Shown here piece by piece: positions 1 to 10,539 of a stretch of DNA of 64,000 bases. The stretch lies in assembly GCF_905171765.1 (NCBI RefSeq), contig NC_053394.1, forward strand, positions 157,298,756 through 157,362,755, written 5' to 3'. The number at the start of each line of letters is the position of its first letter. Position 1 is the first letter of the stretch. The notes under the pieces are model-generated. The model ran no database searches and was not told where the DNA came from. It saw only the letters and a program-made list of their open reading frames with translations. Source of the DNA: Bufo bufo (Eukaryota; Chordata; Amphibia; Anura; Bufonidae). The position numbers and the translations under genes were made by a program.

Positions 1-2482
1 TCATAAATGTTATTTTAATTAATTTATTACAAGCCCCCTCATGTGTTAAATCACTACATACACCCCCCTGACACTTTTCACTTTACATACACCAATAAAA
101 ATAAAAATGTCCAATTCATCCCAGAGAATGTACTCCGCTGAAGAGGCATACGTCATCCTTGCCTCTGAAACAGAGTCTGCAAGAAGCGGATGCCACATTC
201 TTCTACTCCATCATCATCGTCATCCGGTGATGAGGGACCCTCAAGGAGACGCCCCAGGAGAGATGAAGTAGCCCCCCCCCCCCCCCCCCCCCCGTGATCC
301 CCTATGGTCCACACCGCCTGAGGATTATGAACCCTAAATTCCAGAGTTTGTGTGAAACTCTGGAATCCAGATTGACTGCACGGGCTTCACAGAAATAGAT
401 TTTTTCAAATTCTATTTCTCTGACGATCTCATAAATTTGATGGTGACCCAAACAAATTTGTACGCCCAGCAGTTTATTTCTTAAAACCCAACATCCTCAT
501 ATGCTAGACCCCTAGGTTGGACCCCTGTAAATGCAGCAGACATTATGAAGTTTTGGGGGCTGTTGCTGCATATGGGCCTGGTAAAAAAAAACAAAATTAG
601 ACCATATTGGAGTTCAGATGTCTTGTACCACACTCCAATTTACAATATGGCCATGTCCCGCTCAAGATTTGAATCCATTTTGAAATTTCTACATTATAAT
701 GATAACGCACAGTGCCCCCTCCCCCAAAATGACCCAAATTTTGACCATCTATTCAAAAGAAAGACCCCTCCTGGAGCACCTCAACTCAAAATTTAAGAGG
801 TGTTCAGCCCAGAAAAGACGAGTCCCTTGTACATTTTAAAGGAAGGGTTAAATTTCGCCAGTACCTGCCCAGCAAGTAGGCATGGTACGGCATAAAAATT
901 TACAAGCTGTGCGAAAGCACCTCCGGGTACACCTACAGGTTCCGGGTTTATGAGGGGAAAGATTCCCGGATGCAACCCCCTGAATGCCCCCCGTCCTAGG
1001 AGTTACTGGCAAGATTGTGTAGGACTTACTGCACCCACTGCTGGATAATGGTTATCACCTCTATGTAGATAACTATTACACCAGCATACCCTATTTATGT
1101 CCCTAAAAGCCAGAGGTACTGTGGCTTGCAGCACAGTGCGAAAAAATCTGAGAGGGCTTCCTAGATCCCTGGTAGGGCAACTACTGCGAAAAGGTGTAAG
1201 TAAGGCGCTCCGCCATGAGAACATGTTGGCGGTTAAGTACAAGGACAAGAGGGATGTCCTTGTACTACCCACCATTCACACAAACACCAGTTCTCCTGCC
1301 CAAGTGCGAGGTACCACTACTCCTGTCAACAAGCCTGACTGCATCCTTGATTACAACAGGCACATGGGAGGGGTTGATCTGTCCAATCAAGTTCTGAAGC
1401 CCTACAGTGCCATGCGTAAAACTAAGGTGTGGTACAAAAAGCTTGCCATATACATTGTACAGATGGCAATGTACAATGCATACATTTTACATCAAACTGC
1501 AGGCCACACAGGAACTTTCCTTCAGTTCCAAGGCCCTAATTTTCCAAAGTCAGGAAGGGGGAGGGCCCGAGTACTTCAGGAGGTCATGGTGCCCGTGTTG
1601 TACCAGGACAACATTTCCCTGGTGAAGTGCCACAAACAGCAAAAAGGGTAAAGACCCAAAAATCCAGCTAAATCCGCTCTCCAAAAGCCATATGGTGCTC
1701 CTTCCACTCTGAAGCCTGCTGTTCGCCCATACATCAGTTTTTGAGCACACATGGGGTGTTTCTGTAAACCCCAGATTCAGGGTAATAGATTTTGAGTTTT
1801 GTTTGGCTGTTAACCCTTAATGTGTTGAAGAAAAAATATATAAAAATTTAGAATCTGCTTAAAAAAGTGAAATTTAGAAATTTGATTCCCATTTTCCTTT
1901 AATTCTCGTGGGGCACCTAAAGGTTAACAAAGTTTGTAAAATCAGTTTTGAATACCTTGAGGGGTGTAGTTTCTAAAATGGGGTGATTTATGGGTGGTTT
2001 CTAATATGTAAGCCCCAGAAAGGGACTTCATAACTGAACTGGTCCTGAAAAATTTGGGTTTTGGAAATATTGTTAAAAATGTTAAAATTTGCTTCTAAAC
2101 TTCTAAGCCTTCTAACGTCCCAAAAAAATAAAATGTATATTTCAAAATGATCCAAACATGAAGTAGACATATGGGGAATGTAAAGTAATTACTATTTTTG
2201 GAGGCATTACTATCTATTATAAAAGTAGAGAAATTGAAATTTAGAAATGTGCAAATTTTTCAAAATTTTTGGTAAATTTTGTATATTTATTTTTATAAAA
2301 ATGAGTTTTTTTTAACTTCATTTCACCAGTGTCATGAAGTACGATATGTGACGAGAAAATAATTTCAGAATGGCCTGTATAAGTAAAAGCGTTTAAAAGT
2401 TATTACCACACAAAGTAACACGTCAGGTTTTAAAAAAAATGGCCTGGGCAGGAAGGTGAAAACAGGCCCGGGCTTGAAGGTG
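1..2482 (+). mobile_element. piggyBac DNA transposon, decayed copy (left end not resolved)
   Basis: This is a piggyBac-superfamily element carrying a broken transposase (107-1651) and a long AT-rich 3' tail (about 1652-2482). The tail matches the tail of the larger element at 27359-36339: both hold the phrase gagttttgtttggctgttaa, the block around an aataccttgaggggtgta segment, and an end near ggcctgg. The right boundary is a TTAA at 2483-2486, the piggyBac target site, beyond which DIRS gag sequence starts abruptly. No clear left inverted repeat is seen in bases 1-106, so the left end may lie outside the window. The family is confident; the left boundary is not. Confidence 0.8.
107..1651 (+). 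pseudogene. piggyBac transposase (DDE_Tnp_1_7) pseudogene
   Basis: The reading frame opens at ATG 107 (MSNSSQRMYSAEEAYV) and parallels the transposase start at 28193 (MARRMFSVEEAYAQI). Recognisable blocks follow in order: TNLYAQQF, FWGLLLHMGLV (about 545-600), SRSRFESILKFLHYND (about 655-705), then in other frames the first-Asp region near 800, KLYKICEST-like coding near 900, and YNRHMGGVDLSNQVLKPY (about 1352-1405), which includes the third catalytic region. Disruptions include a 22-base poly-C run at 272-293, an in-frame TAA near 493 where the other copy has Gln, and several frameshifts between 780 and 1100. It cannot encode an active enzyme. The degree of decay suggests a copy older than the one at 28193. 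Confidence 0.92.
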
Positions 2483-2486
2483 TTAA

Positions 2487-3200
2487 GGCATGCGTCCACC
2501 TTTTTATCCATGGGATCCTTCAGGGGATCCTTCCTCAAAGGGAAGTGAATTAGAGCTTTTAACTAGCTTTGTAAGGGAAGCTTCCACTTTAGGGCAATGG
2601 GTTAGTAACGTCTCGTCCTCATCACTAAAGGGTAGTCTACGTCTAATAGTTTTCGGAACAAAAAGTTTCCTATCTGGAACTTTCCATTCACGATTTATCA
2701 AAGCATCATGCAGGTTTTTGTGAACAGGAAAAAAACTTTATTTTCTCTTCTAAGCTACTAAACATCTCGTCATGTATAGATCTATGTATCTTTTCGTCTA
2801 AAAGATTCATAGTGGTTCTGACGGCTTTAATAAGCTCTCCGGTGTCCTCAGAAGAAAGCAAATAGCATTTAAACTCAGAGTCGGATCTGGATGAATTGTC
2901 CGAGTCAACCAACTCTACCTCCAAATCTGAGTCCAAGTCTGAAGGATGAGAAATCACTATTTTGGACTCTCTTTTTCCAAACAAGAGGGATGGGGCTCAG
3001 AAACTAAACAACCTTCCAGGGAAGACCTCATTTCTTGTTTAATGACTTCTCTAAGTTCATCCTTAAGGGAAGGAACAATATCTTTAGCGATGTTACTAGT
3101 ACACCTAGAACATAATCTGCTTGAAGAAGATTCTGACAATTTAGAAGAGCATACTGCACATTTCCTTATTTTAGCCGTTGTCTTAGATTTATGAGCACTA
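2487..3200 (-). pseudogene. DIRS-type retrotransposon gag fragment with LAP2alpha-like domain
   Basis: Read on the minus strand, about 3195-3140 encodes a paired-cysteine ribbon (CAVC ... LCSRC) of the type at the start of vertebrate DIRS gag proteins. An amphipathic, acidic segment follows (PSLKDELREVIKQEMR, then a frameshift into SHPSDLDSDLEVELVDSD). The C-terminal part at 2701-2504 (RKLFVPKTIRRRLPF, CPKVEASLTKLVKSS, LPFEEGS) resembles the lamina-associated polypeptide 2 alpha-like domain known in DIRS gag. At least one frameshift lies near 2960-3000. The coding sequence is cut at 2486 by the TTAA insertion of the piggyBac copy to its left, so the rest of gag and pol are absent or outside the window. 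DIRS assignment rests on pattern recognition. Confidence 0.7.
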
Positions 3201-3576
3201 TCTCTATCGCTCTACACGCACGCATGGATAGAGAGAAAAAAAAAAGGGTAGATATGCTGAAAAACCAATTTTTCCATGTACATAATGGATGGTGCATATA
3301 TCCTTAAAAGACTCACAGCAGAAGGGCCCACAGGGGTCTCTATGGCTTCTGCTCCCAGATCAGTCATCCTCACACTTGCAGGGAGCTGAAATGATGCCAG
3401 AATATACACCCCTTCTACTTACAGACCTCAGATCAACTGGGCTTCCAGTCTGGCGCGCTTTTTTCAAATCTTTTAGCTCTGCCCATACATCACGCGCAGG
3501 GCCGGCCTTTGGGGTGTGCGAGCTGTGCGGCCGCACAGGGCGCCATGGCAATTAGCTCCAGGGTAACAGGCATCTG
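3201..3576. other. Non-coding interval with a hAT-like repeat end
   Basis: No gene is recognised. From 3499 the sequence begins CAGGGCCGGCCTTTGGGG, which looks like the left terminus of a dispersed hAT-type repeat. No matching right end is seen, and the Ty3/Gypsy element starts at 3577. Bases 3210-3480 could be DIRS 5' leader but carry no decisive motif. Confidence 0.4.
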
Positions 3577-4106
3577 TGTCACGGATAAAGTTAGCAGATA
3601 GCTGGAACATATAAATAAACGAGCGACTGGCTTGATCCCAAACTAAGGAGCTTATAGGTGAGCCTTATAAAATCCTAAGAACTCTCCCTGACTGCTATGC
3701 ACATGCAAGGGTCTGTATGGTAGACGATTGCATGCCCGCGTACCTAATACTGTGTGACACCTGAAAACCCTATAATAGTGAGGGGACACGACCACTGGCT
3801 CCCTGCACTTAATACGGACGGAGTCAGGGTCACCTAGAATCAAGCCAGCAAGGAAACACAATAAAGTAAATGACTTATCTGAACAAACAGCAGAAGCAGC
3901 CTCCAGCAGTGAACACCTCATCCAGGAAGTAGTATAAACCGCAAAGTGAGGCAGTATGGGAGGGATTATAAAGGAAGACGATTAGTCTAAATAAGTGACA
4001 CCTGGCAGAAGGAAAGGAGATGAGAAAGTGAAACCAAAACAAAGAACATCATACAAGAGGTAGAGAAGAACGTCTGCCAGATCTTCTCACAGAACTGGCG
4101 GTGACA
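3577..4106 (-). repeat. 3' LTR of the gag-only retrotransposon (530 bp)
   Basis: It pairs with 5118-5610. It is about 37 bp longer because it keeps a segment around 3770-3830 that the other LTR lacks. Because gag is on the minus strand, this copy is the 3' LTR. Confidence 0.88.
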
Positions 4107-4110
4107 GTGT

Positions 4111-5090
4111 CTAGCGCCACCCTGGCAGGTAGGAGAAAATGGGAACTACAAGCAAACGGCAAACCTTAAATTTCCGCATCAACCTTGCCAATAGTAGCAA
4201 ATGGAAAGTTTTTAGAGGTTTTTTTTGTTTTGTTTTGTTTTTATTACCCTCAGAAAATGCCATGAATCTCTTAGAGGGGCAAACATTAGCCAAATGATTT
4301 ATACCCCCACAACAGAAACAAACCCTCCTCTGAGAGCTGAATCCTCTACTATCAGAGGCAAGCAAACCCAGCTGCATGGCCGCCTCCTCAGAGGGGATTG
4401 AGACAGACTGAGACCCCTGCGCACTGAATGAGACAGCCCCACTGTCCTTGGGCTGAATATGACAGGAAAGAGTAGTCTCCTCTCTCTCTCTAAGACGCCT
4501 GTTAATACATGGCTGACTAACGACGCTGGTCTCTCATGAAAAGCGAATGCATCTTTCAATCTTTCCGAAAGACCATGGCAAAATTGACTTCGGAGTGCAG
4601 CATCATTCCAACCAGTATCAGCTGCCCATCTCCGAAATTCAGAACAATATATCTCTGCGGACTGTTTACCCTGGCATAAAAGACGCAGTTTAGATTCAGC
4701 CAGAGCAATACGATCCGGGTCATAATATATCTGCCCCAGGGCTACAAAAAATTCATCCACCGATTGGAGGGGCCGTGCCCCCACCGGCAGCGAAAAGGCC
4801 CAAGACTGAGCGTTATCCCTCAGCAGCGAGATGAAGATCCCCACCCTCTGCTCCTCATCACCAGAGGAATGGGGAAGTAGGCGAAAATTGAGTTTGCAAG
4901 CCTCTCTAAAGCGAACAAAATTCTCACTACCCCCGGAGAACGTATCCGGGAGCGAGATCTTAGGCTCGGAACAAACTCCATGAACGCCAGCAGAACCGGT
5001 CACCTGAAACTGAGACACAGTTTTACGGAGATCTGCTACCTCGAGCGAAAGACCTTGCATGCGGTCAATCAAGGCTGAAACCGGATCCAT
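4111..5090 (-). pseudogene. Ty3/Gypsy-like Gag with CCHC zinc knuckle, frameshifted
   Basis: The minus-strand frame starts at ATG 5090 (MDPVSALIDRMQGLSLEVA), close to the 5' LTR. It has a helical N-terminus, then the capsid-like retrotransposon gag domain (motifs LPDTFSGGSENFVRFREAC, FFVALGQIYYDP, FRRWAADTGWND, QFCHGLSERLKDAFA). Near 4370 a frameshift moves the sequence into another frame, which carries a CX2CX4HX4C knuckle (CFCCGGINHLANVC), followed by a basic Lys-rich stretch. Just before the 3' LTR a short segment (GLPFACSSHFLLPARVAL in one frame) looks like the start of the protease region. Gag would package the element RNA; this copy is broken by the frameshift and lacks pol. Confidence 0.85.
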
Positions 5091-5117
5091 GCTTAAGACG
5101 GTTGTGGCGGTTTATAA

Positions 5118-5610
5118 TGTCACGGATGAAGTTAGCAGATAGCTGGAACATATAAATAAACGAGCGACTGGCTTGATCCCAAACTAAGGTGCTTATAGGT
5201 GAGCCCTATAAAACCCTAAGAACTCTCCCTGACTGCTATGCACATGCAAGGGTCTGTATGGTAGACGATTGCATGCCCGCGTACCTAATACTGTGTGACA
5301 CCTGAAAACCCTCCCGGCTCCCTGCACTCAGGGTCACCTAGAATCAAGCCAGCAAGGAAACACAATAAAGTAAATGACTTATCTGAACAAACAGCAGAAG
5401 CAGCCTCCAGCAGTGAACACCTCATCCAGGAAGTAGTATAAACCGCAAAGTGAGGCAGTATGGGAGGGATTATAAAGGAAGACGATTAGTCTAAATAAGT
5501 GACACCTGGCAGAAGGAAAGGAGATGAGAAAGTGAAACCAAAACAAAGAACATCATACAAGAGGTAGAGAAGAACGTCTGCCAGATCTTTTCACAGAACT
5601 GGCGGTGACA
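5118..5610 (-). repeat. 5' LTR of the gag-only retrotransposon (493 bp)
   Basis: Direct repeat of 3577-4106 with the same terminal TGTCACGG and GGTGACA. The gag start codon at 5090 lies 28 bases inside this LTR, which fits the 5' LTR position for a minus-strand element. The immediately internal sequence (TTATAAACCGCCACAAC on the minus strand) would be the primer-binding site, but I cannot assign a tRNA to it. Confidence 0.88.
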
Positions 5611-5785
5611 ATCTGTGGATGGAATGTGCTTCAACAATTCATCAGCACAATTGAATAGAACACTGTTCACACACACACAGGATGCTTTATCAACACCACT
5701 GAAAATATACTATAAACAAAGATGGTAAATTAATATATGTATAATTTACAACATCGATAATAATAAATAACATCCTGTCGCCTAT

Positions 5786-6250
5786 TTAAACCAGTTGGAA
5801 ATCTAGTCTCAAGCATAAAAATCCAAAAGGTTTCCCTTGCCTATAATTTTTTCCTGTGATTGCCCCCTCTGTATGGTTTGAATACCCTTTCAATTCTGCA
5901 GAAGGTGAAAAAAGATAAATCACCCCCGTGGAAATAAAAAAACGCAGAGAAACCGCAGAGGCATTCAATGCCTTTTCATTGTTTGCATCGGATAAATGTT
6001 TCTGAATTCACGTTTTTAAGGTATTAGTAGTGCATCCCACGTACTGCAGTCTACAAGAGGTGCAGCAGATGAGGTACACAACGTATTTTGTATGCAATTA
6101 ATATAAGAGGATATCTTGTAACTGATGTTAGTTTTATATGATGAAAAGGTTTTTGTTGTTGCAACACCGGAAAATTTTGTCTCCACACCTATAAAATCCT
6201 TTCGATGTCAATCAAGTGCATGGTGGTTTTTCAAAGAGGAACATGCTAGG
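5786..6250 (-). pseudogene. Penelope-like C-terminus: GIY-YIG endonuclease segment
   Basis: On the minus strand, about 6100-6040 encodes KYVVYLICCTSCRLQYVGCT, the GIY-YIG-type core (here VYLI...QYVG) preceded by paired cysteines as in Penelope-like elements. Just upstream (about 6210-6150) is a Cys-containing linker (GFYRCG ... RCCNNKN). Downstream, 5968-5786 encodes the usual C-terminal tail in broken frames (HLSDANNEKALNASA, then a region with KPFGF and LRLDFQL). The endonuclease would nick target DNA to prime reverse transcription. Stops and frameshifts make it inactive. The upstream end is cut by the hAT insertion, whose target duplication occupies 6244-6251. Confidence 0.82.
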
Positions 6251-6954
6251 ACAGGGGTGTCAAACTCAAATTCATTGGGGGCCGCATCAGCAGTTTGGTC
6301 ACCCTCAAAGGGCCGGAAAACTTACAGTTACTTGGCTTGGCCCTTGGGGATCTCGGACGCCACTTCCACACTTTGGCCGGGGGCTCGGTGGAGCTGATGA
6401 GGTGTTTTATCCTAATGAGAAAGATTTCATAATAAGTATTTGGAGAAGGTGCAGAGGGATAGCAGAGCAGGGAGAGGCTGGTGCTGCTACTAGGGGGTCA
6501 TACCATGGGGGAGTAATAAAGCCCACCATAATGCCCCCCCTAGTAGTAATAATTCTCCTTATAATGTGACAGTGCAAAAAATACCCCCTTGTAATGCCCC
6601 CATTTGAGCTAATGTCCTCATAGTGCCCCCATAATGTGCCAGTATAAAATACCCCTATATAGTGCCCCTAGTAAATGACCCCATAGTGCTCCACACCCTC
6701 CTTCCTCCTAGTGCCCCCCATAATGTACCAGTATAAAATGCTCCAGTAGATGCCCTCAGTGTCCCCCATAATTTGCAAGTATAAAATACCCCTTCTTAGT
6801 GTCCCCCGTAGATGACCCCATAGTACTCCTCTCCCCCCTTCCCCATAGTACCCACCATGTGTCCCAGTATAAAATTGTACTGTACAGAGAGCCCATATAA
6901 AATACCCCTTCTTTGTGGCCTCAGTAGATGCCCCTATAGTGCCCCCAATCATGT

Positions 6955-7600
6955 GCCAGTATTAACAGCCCCCCCCCGTGCCAGTAATAATAGCCCCCTA
7001 TGCCAGTAATAGCAGCCCCCCTGTGCCAGTAATTGCAGCCCCCAGTAATAACAGCCCCCAGTAATAAGAGCCCCTCTGTGCCAGTAATAACAGCCCCCAG
7101 TAATAAGAGCCCCTCTGTGTCAGTAATAACAGCCCCCAGTAATAAGAGCCCCTCTGTGCCAGTAATAACAGCCCCCAGTAATAAGAGCCCCTCTGTGCCA
7201 GTAATAACAGCCCCTCTGTGCCAGTAATAACAGCCCCTCTGTGCCAGTAATAACAGCCCCCAGTAATAAGAGCCCCTCTGTGCCAGTAATAAGAGCCCCT
7301 CTGTGCCAGTAATAACAGCCCCCAGTAATAAGAGCCCCTCTGTGTCAGTAATAACAGCCCCCAGTAATAACAGCCCCTCTGTGCCAGTAATAACAGCCCC
7401 CAGTAATAACAGCCCCTCTGTGCCAGTAATAACAGCCCCCAGTAATAAGAGCCCCTTTGTGCCAGTAATTACATCCCCCAGTAATAAGAGCCCCTCTGTG
7501 CCAGTAATAACAGCCCCCAGTAATAACAGCCCCTCTGTGCCAGTAATAACAGCCCCCAGTAATAAGAGCCCCTCTGTGTCAGTAATAACAGCCCCTCTGT
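6955..7600. repeat. Minisatellite A in hAT element (CAGTAATAACAGCCCC-type units)
   Basis: About 20 imperfect units built from two alternating blocks, ccagtaataacagccccc and agtaataagagcccctctgtg. Unit length varies between about 18 and 39 bp depending on which blocks are kept. Confidence 0.9.
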
Positions 7601-7940
7601 GACAGTAATAACAAACAGCCCCCCCTTTGCCAGTAATAACAAACAGCCCCCCCTTTGCCAGTAATAACAAACAGCCCCCCCTTTGCCAGTAATAACAAAC
7701 AGCCCCCCCTTTGCCAGTAATAACAAACAGCCCCCCCCCTTTGCCAGTAATAACAAACAGCCCCCCCTTTGCCAGTAATAACAAACAGCCCCCCCCCTTT
7801 GCCAGTAATAACAAACAGCCCCCCCTTTGCCAGTAATAACAAACAGCCCCCCCTTTGCCAGTAATAACAAACAGCCCCCCCCTTTGCCAGTAATAACAAA
7901 CAGCCCCCCCTTTGCAAGTAATAACAAACAGCCCCCGCCA
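7600..7940. repeat. Minisatellite B in hAT element (about 28-bp units)
   Basis: About 12 units of a 28-30-bp motif, cagtaataacaaacagcccc followed by a variable C run and ttgc. Length differences lie mainly in the C run. It shares the CAGTAATAAC core with array A, so it probably arose from it. Confidence 0.9.
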
Positions 7941-8359
7941 GTAAAAGTATTGTACATAATAAAAAAAAAACCACATACTTACCTCCATGTCAGTGATGCG
8001 ATGCAGGCCTCTTCTGGCCTGTGTCCCACGCTGTATGGCTCAGGCAGCGCGATGACGTCATCGCGCCGCCTGCGCCGGCCTCTGATAGGCTGCCGGCCTA
8101 GTGCCTGCAGACTATCAGAGGAAGGGAAAGGGACACGCCTCTCCCTCCCCTACCGCAGCACAGGCAGGCATCTGTATCGCTGTCCTGAGGACGGCGATAC
8201 AGATGACTGGAGATGAGCGCTACCACAATGGAAGCGCTCATCTCCCTGTGCCCAGCCGCCGCCGCCAGCTCGCTCGCTGCGCAGGCCACATGACGAGGAC
8301 TGGCGGGCCGGATTTGGCCCGCGGGCCTTGTGTTTGACACCCGTGTGCTAGGGGAAAGT

Positions 8360-9720
8360 ATAGAACCTACAGTAGGGGCCCTTTTAGCAACACATTTAAT
8401 ACACCCCTGTAAAATTCTTGAAAAAAATCTTGGTACAGTATGGGAATATATTTATTTATGATGTTGACAACCTGTCCGTACTCCAAACTATATACTGTAG
8501 AAAAGACAACACCTTCCTTTTCGGGCTGACTCATACGTGTACTCCTAGAAGATGAAGCCAATAAGTCACGCCTCGATCCAATGACCAGGTGGGATATTCT
8601 CTCGATAAAAAACGACTAGAGATTCTTTGGCATTCACTCTGAAAAGTCGCATCATCTGAACAGTTACGTCTAGACCTTATAAACTCACCCTTCGGAATAT
8701 TTTTAATAATGTGTAGCAGATGACAAGATTTTGCATGTAGTAAAGAATTACCCGCAGTGGGTTTAGTGTAAGCGGTAGAAACAATATCATGATTATATGC
8801 AGTAAGCGACAAATCCAAAAAATGTATATTCGTTGTGTCACAATTTAAAGTGAAACTCAAGTTACAATCATTGTTATTGATAAAGGTTCCAAAAGAAATG
8901 ATGTCTTCTTGGCAACCACCCATATAATGAGGAGGTCATCTATAAATCTGCCATACCATATTAGGTGTGGTGAGAAGGGATTATTTTCTGAAAAAAATAT
9001 GACTCCTCCCACCACGCCACAGAAAGGTTGGCTAAAGAAGGTGAGAATTTGGCCCCCATAGATGCACCTCGCACCTGTAAGCAGAACTCTTTATAAAAAA
9101 TATAAAAAAATCAACTGAGGACAAAATAAACTGTTTTACCTCATTATTGTAAGAACTGTAACTGTTCAGGTGATACGACCTGTAGTGTCAATTCACGCGG
9201 TATGCTGGAATACAGAGAGGCAACATCACAAGTTACCCAATAATAACTGGATTTCCACTGAATGCCCTGAAGAGACTGCAAAACATACTTGCTATCACAG
9301 AGATAACCTGGGACCTGTAGTACTAAAGGCTGCAAGATCTGATCCACCCACTGACCTGGTCTTTCATTCAAAGTGCCTATACCTGCAACTATAGGTCTCA
9401 TGGGAGGGGGAAATACCTCCTTGTGGACTTTGGGCAGTGAGTGGAATATAGGGACAATTGGATAAGGGACTAGTAAAAAAAAAGTCTCTCATTTCTTTAT
9501 TCAAAACTCCTAGAGACATACCTTCAGCCAAAAGTTTGAAATGTGGGATAGGCTCACAAGGTAATTTGCAATAGGTGCCTAAGTATTGCATTAAAGTTCT
9601 AGGTTCAGCTTCTTATAAAGTGCACAATCCAGAACAACAACCATACCCCCCTTATCTGCTGCACGCACAACTATCCTTTCATTATTCTGAAGATTAAATT
9701 CTCCATTATTAAAGATAAGT
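8360..9720 (-). pseudogene. Penelope-like reverse transcriptase, broken
   Basis: Minus-strand blocks run from high to low coordinate. VVRAADKGGMVVVLD (about 9680-9625) is the conserved N-terminal RT motif. MRPIVAGIGTLNERPGQW and WVTCDVASLYSSIPRE (9401-9160) form the RT core with its first catalytic Asp. LQVRGASMGAKFSPSLANL (about 9085-9030) follows. YGRFIDDLLIIWV (about 8975-8935) holds the catalytic Asp pair. After a one-base shift come FINNNDCNLSF, THFLDL-type and RRNCSD motifs (8890-8640), then VFSTVYSLEYGQVVNIINKY (about 8500-8440), the connector typical of the family. Several frameshifts are present. Synteny with the GIY-YIG domain downstream supports the assignment. Confidence 0.88.
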
Positions 9721-9961
9721 GGAAATATACCGAACCGCTACAAGAAAAGCGGTATCAGCACTGAGATTCCAAACGTGCTGGATAACTAACTCTGTGTATT
9801 TTACGTACTGAGACTCCGATACCGCCACAGATGATGGACAATCTGTTCCTGGTCTCAAATAACATTTCATCTTAGACCATTCAATATCTTGTATTCTAGA
9901 AGACGTCACAAGATCTCAATTGATACATTTAGGACTGTGTGCCTTCATATGAGAATATAAA

Positions 9962-10357
9962 GTGTTGATATATTTGTATCAGATAAGTATTATTGGATTT
10001 ATTTGCAACACAGTATTTGTCAGTTTCTGTTTGCCCTGCAGATGACTGTGATCCAATAGCCCTACCTGATAGGAGGGACACGGATGCAGCCTGCTGCGGT
10101 CAGCAGTCAGAATTTGACACATCAGAGACATCCATCTCTTGCCTATATAACATCTCAAAGTGTTGAATACATTTGTACCAGATAACTATTATTGGATTTA
10201 TTTTCAGCACAGTAAATATCGGTTTCTGTTTGCTTCGCAGACGACTGCGATCCAATAGCCCTACCTGACGGAGGGGACACGGATGCAGCCTGCTGCGGCT
10301 AGCAGTCAGAACTTGATATATTAGAGATACCTATCTCTGGCTTATATATATGCTATA
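9962..10357. repeat. 198-bp direct tandem duplication inside the Penelope-like element
   Basis: Two copies (9962-10159 and 10160-10357) share long stretches such as tattattggatttatttt-like and tccaatagccctacctga, at roughly 85 percent identity by eye. The block and its flank (to about 10540) have no coding match and separate the N-terminal coding remnant from the RT. It may be an inserted repeat or an intron-like segment. Confidence 0.75.
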
Positions 10358-10539
10358 TATACATTTTATGTGATTTTTAGAATTTTATCCTGGTGCACAC
10401 AGGACACGACTTTGATTGTCTAATAAATAATTTTATCTGAATCCTACGTGTATTCCAAACTGTTTGAGTGCCGGTTCTATTCTATTTTACTTTCATTATT
10501 CTGATTTCTGATTTTTAGTTAGGTTATTAACATGCTCAT

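Larger units (their letters stand above)
3577..5610 (-). mobile_element. Gag-only Ty3/Gypsy-like LTR retrotransposon with intact TSD
   Basis: Two near-identical direct repeats, 3577-4106 and 5118-5610, both start TGTCACGG and end GGTGACA (TG...CA rule) and flank a minus-strand gag. The 5-bp target duplication ATCTG is present on both sides (3572-3576 and 5611-5615), so this is one complete insertion event. The internal region is only about 1 kb: gag runs to the expected start of protease and then abuts the 3' LTR, with no protease, RT, RNase H or integrase. It is therefore a non-autonomous, internally deleted copy that would need proteins in trans. Confidence 0.9.
6252..8345. mobile_element. 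Non-autonomous hAT element carrying minisatellites
   Basis: The left terminus CAGGGGTGTCAAACTC and right terminus GTTTGACACCCGTG form hAT-type inverted repeats. The 8-bp target duplication is TGCTAGGA at 6244-6251 and TGCTAGGG at 8346-8353 (one mismatch), fixing the ends. The interior is non-coding: a C-rich region (6260-6950), two minisatellite arrays (6955-7600 and 7600-7940), then a GC-rich subterminal block with a hairpin around GAGATGAGCGCT and AGCGCTCATCTC (about 8210-8244). It lies within the Penelope-like coding region. Long open frames across the arrays are repeat artefacts. Confidence 0.88.

Noticed and set aside
6921..7988. A 355-codon open frame on the minus strand rich in Gly, Leu and Tyr
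   Set aside because: It runs entirely through the minisatellites of a hAT element. The peptide is a translation of tandem repeats, other frames are open too, and it has no domain.
9962..10357. Possible hammerhead ribozyme in the Penelope-like duplicated block
   Set aside because: I looked for the CUGAUGA and GAAA core on both strands and found no convincing combination.
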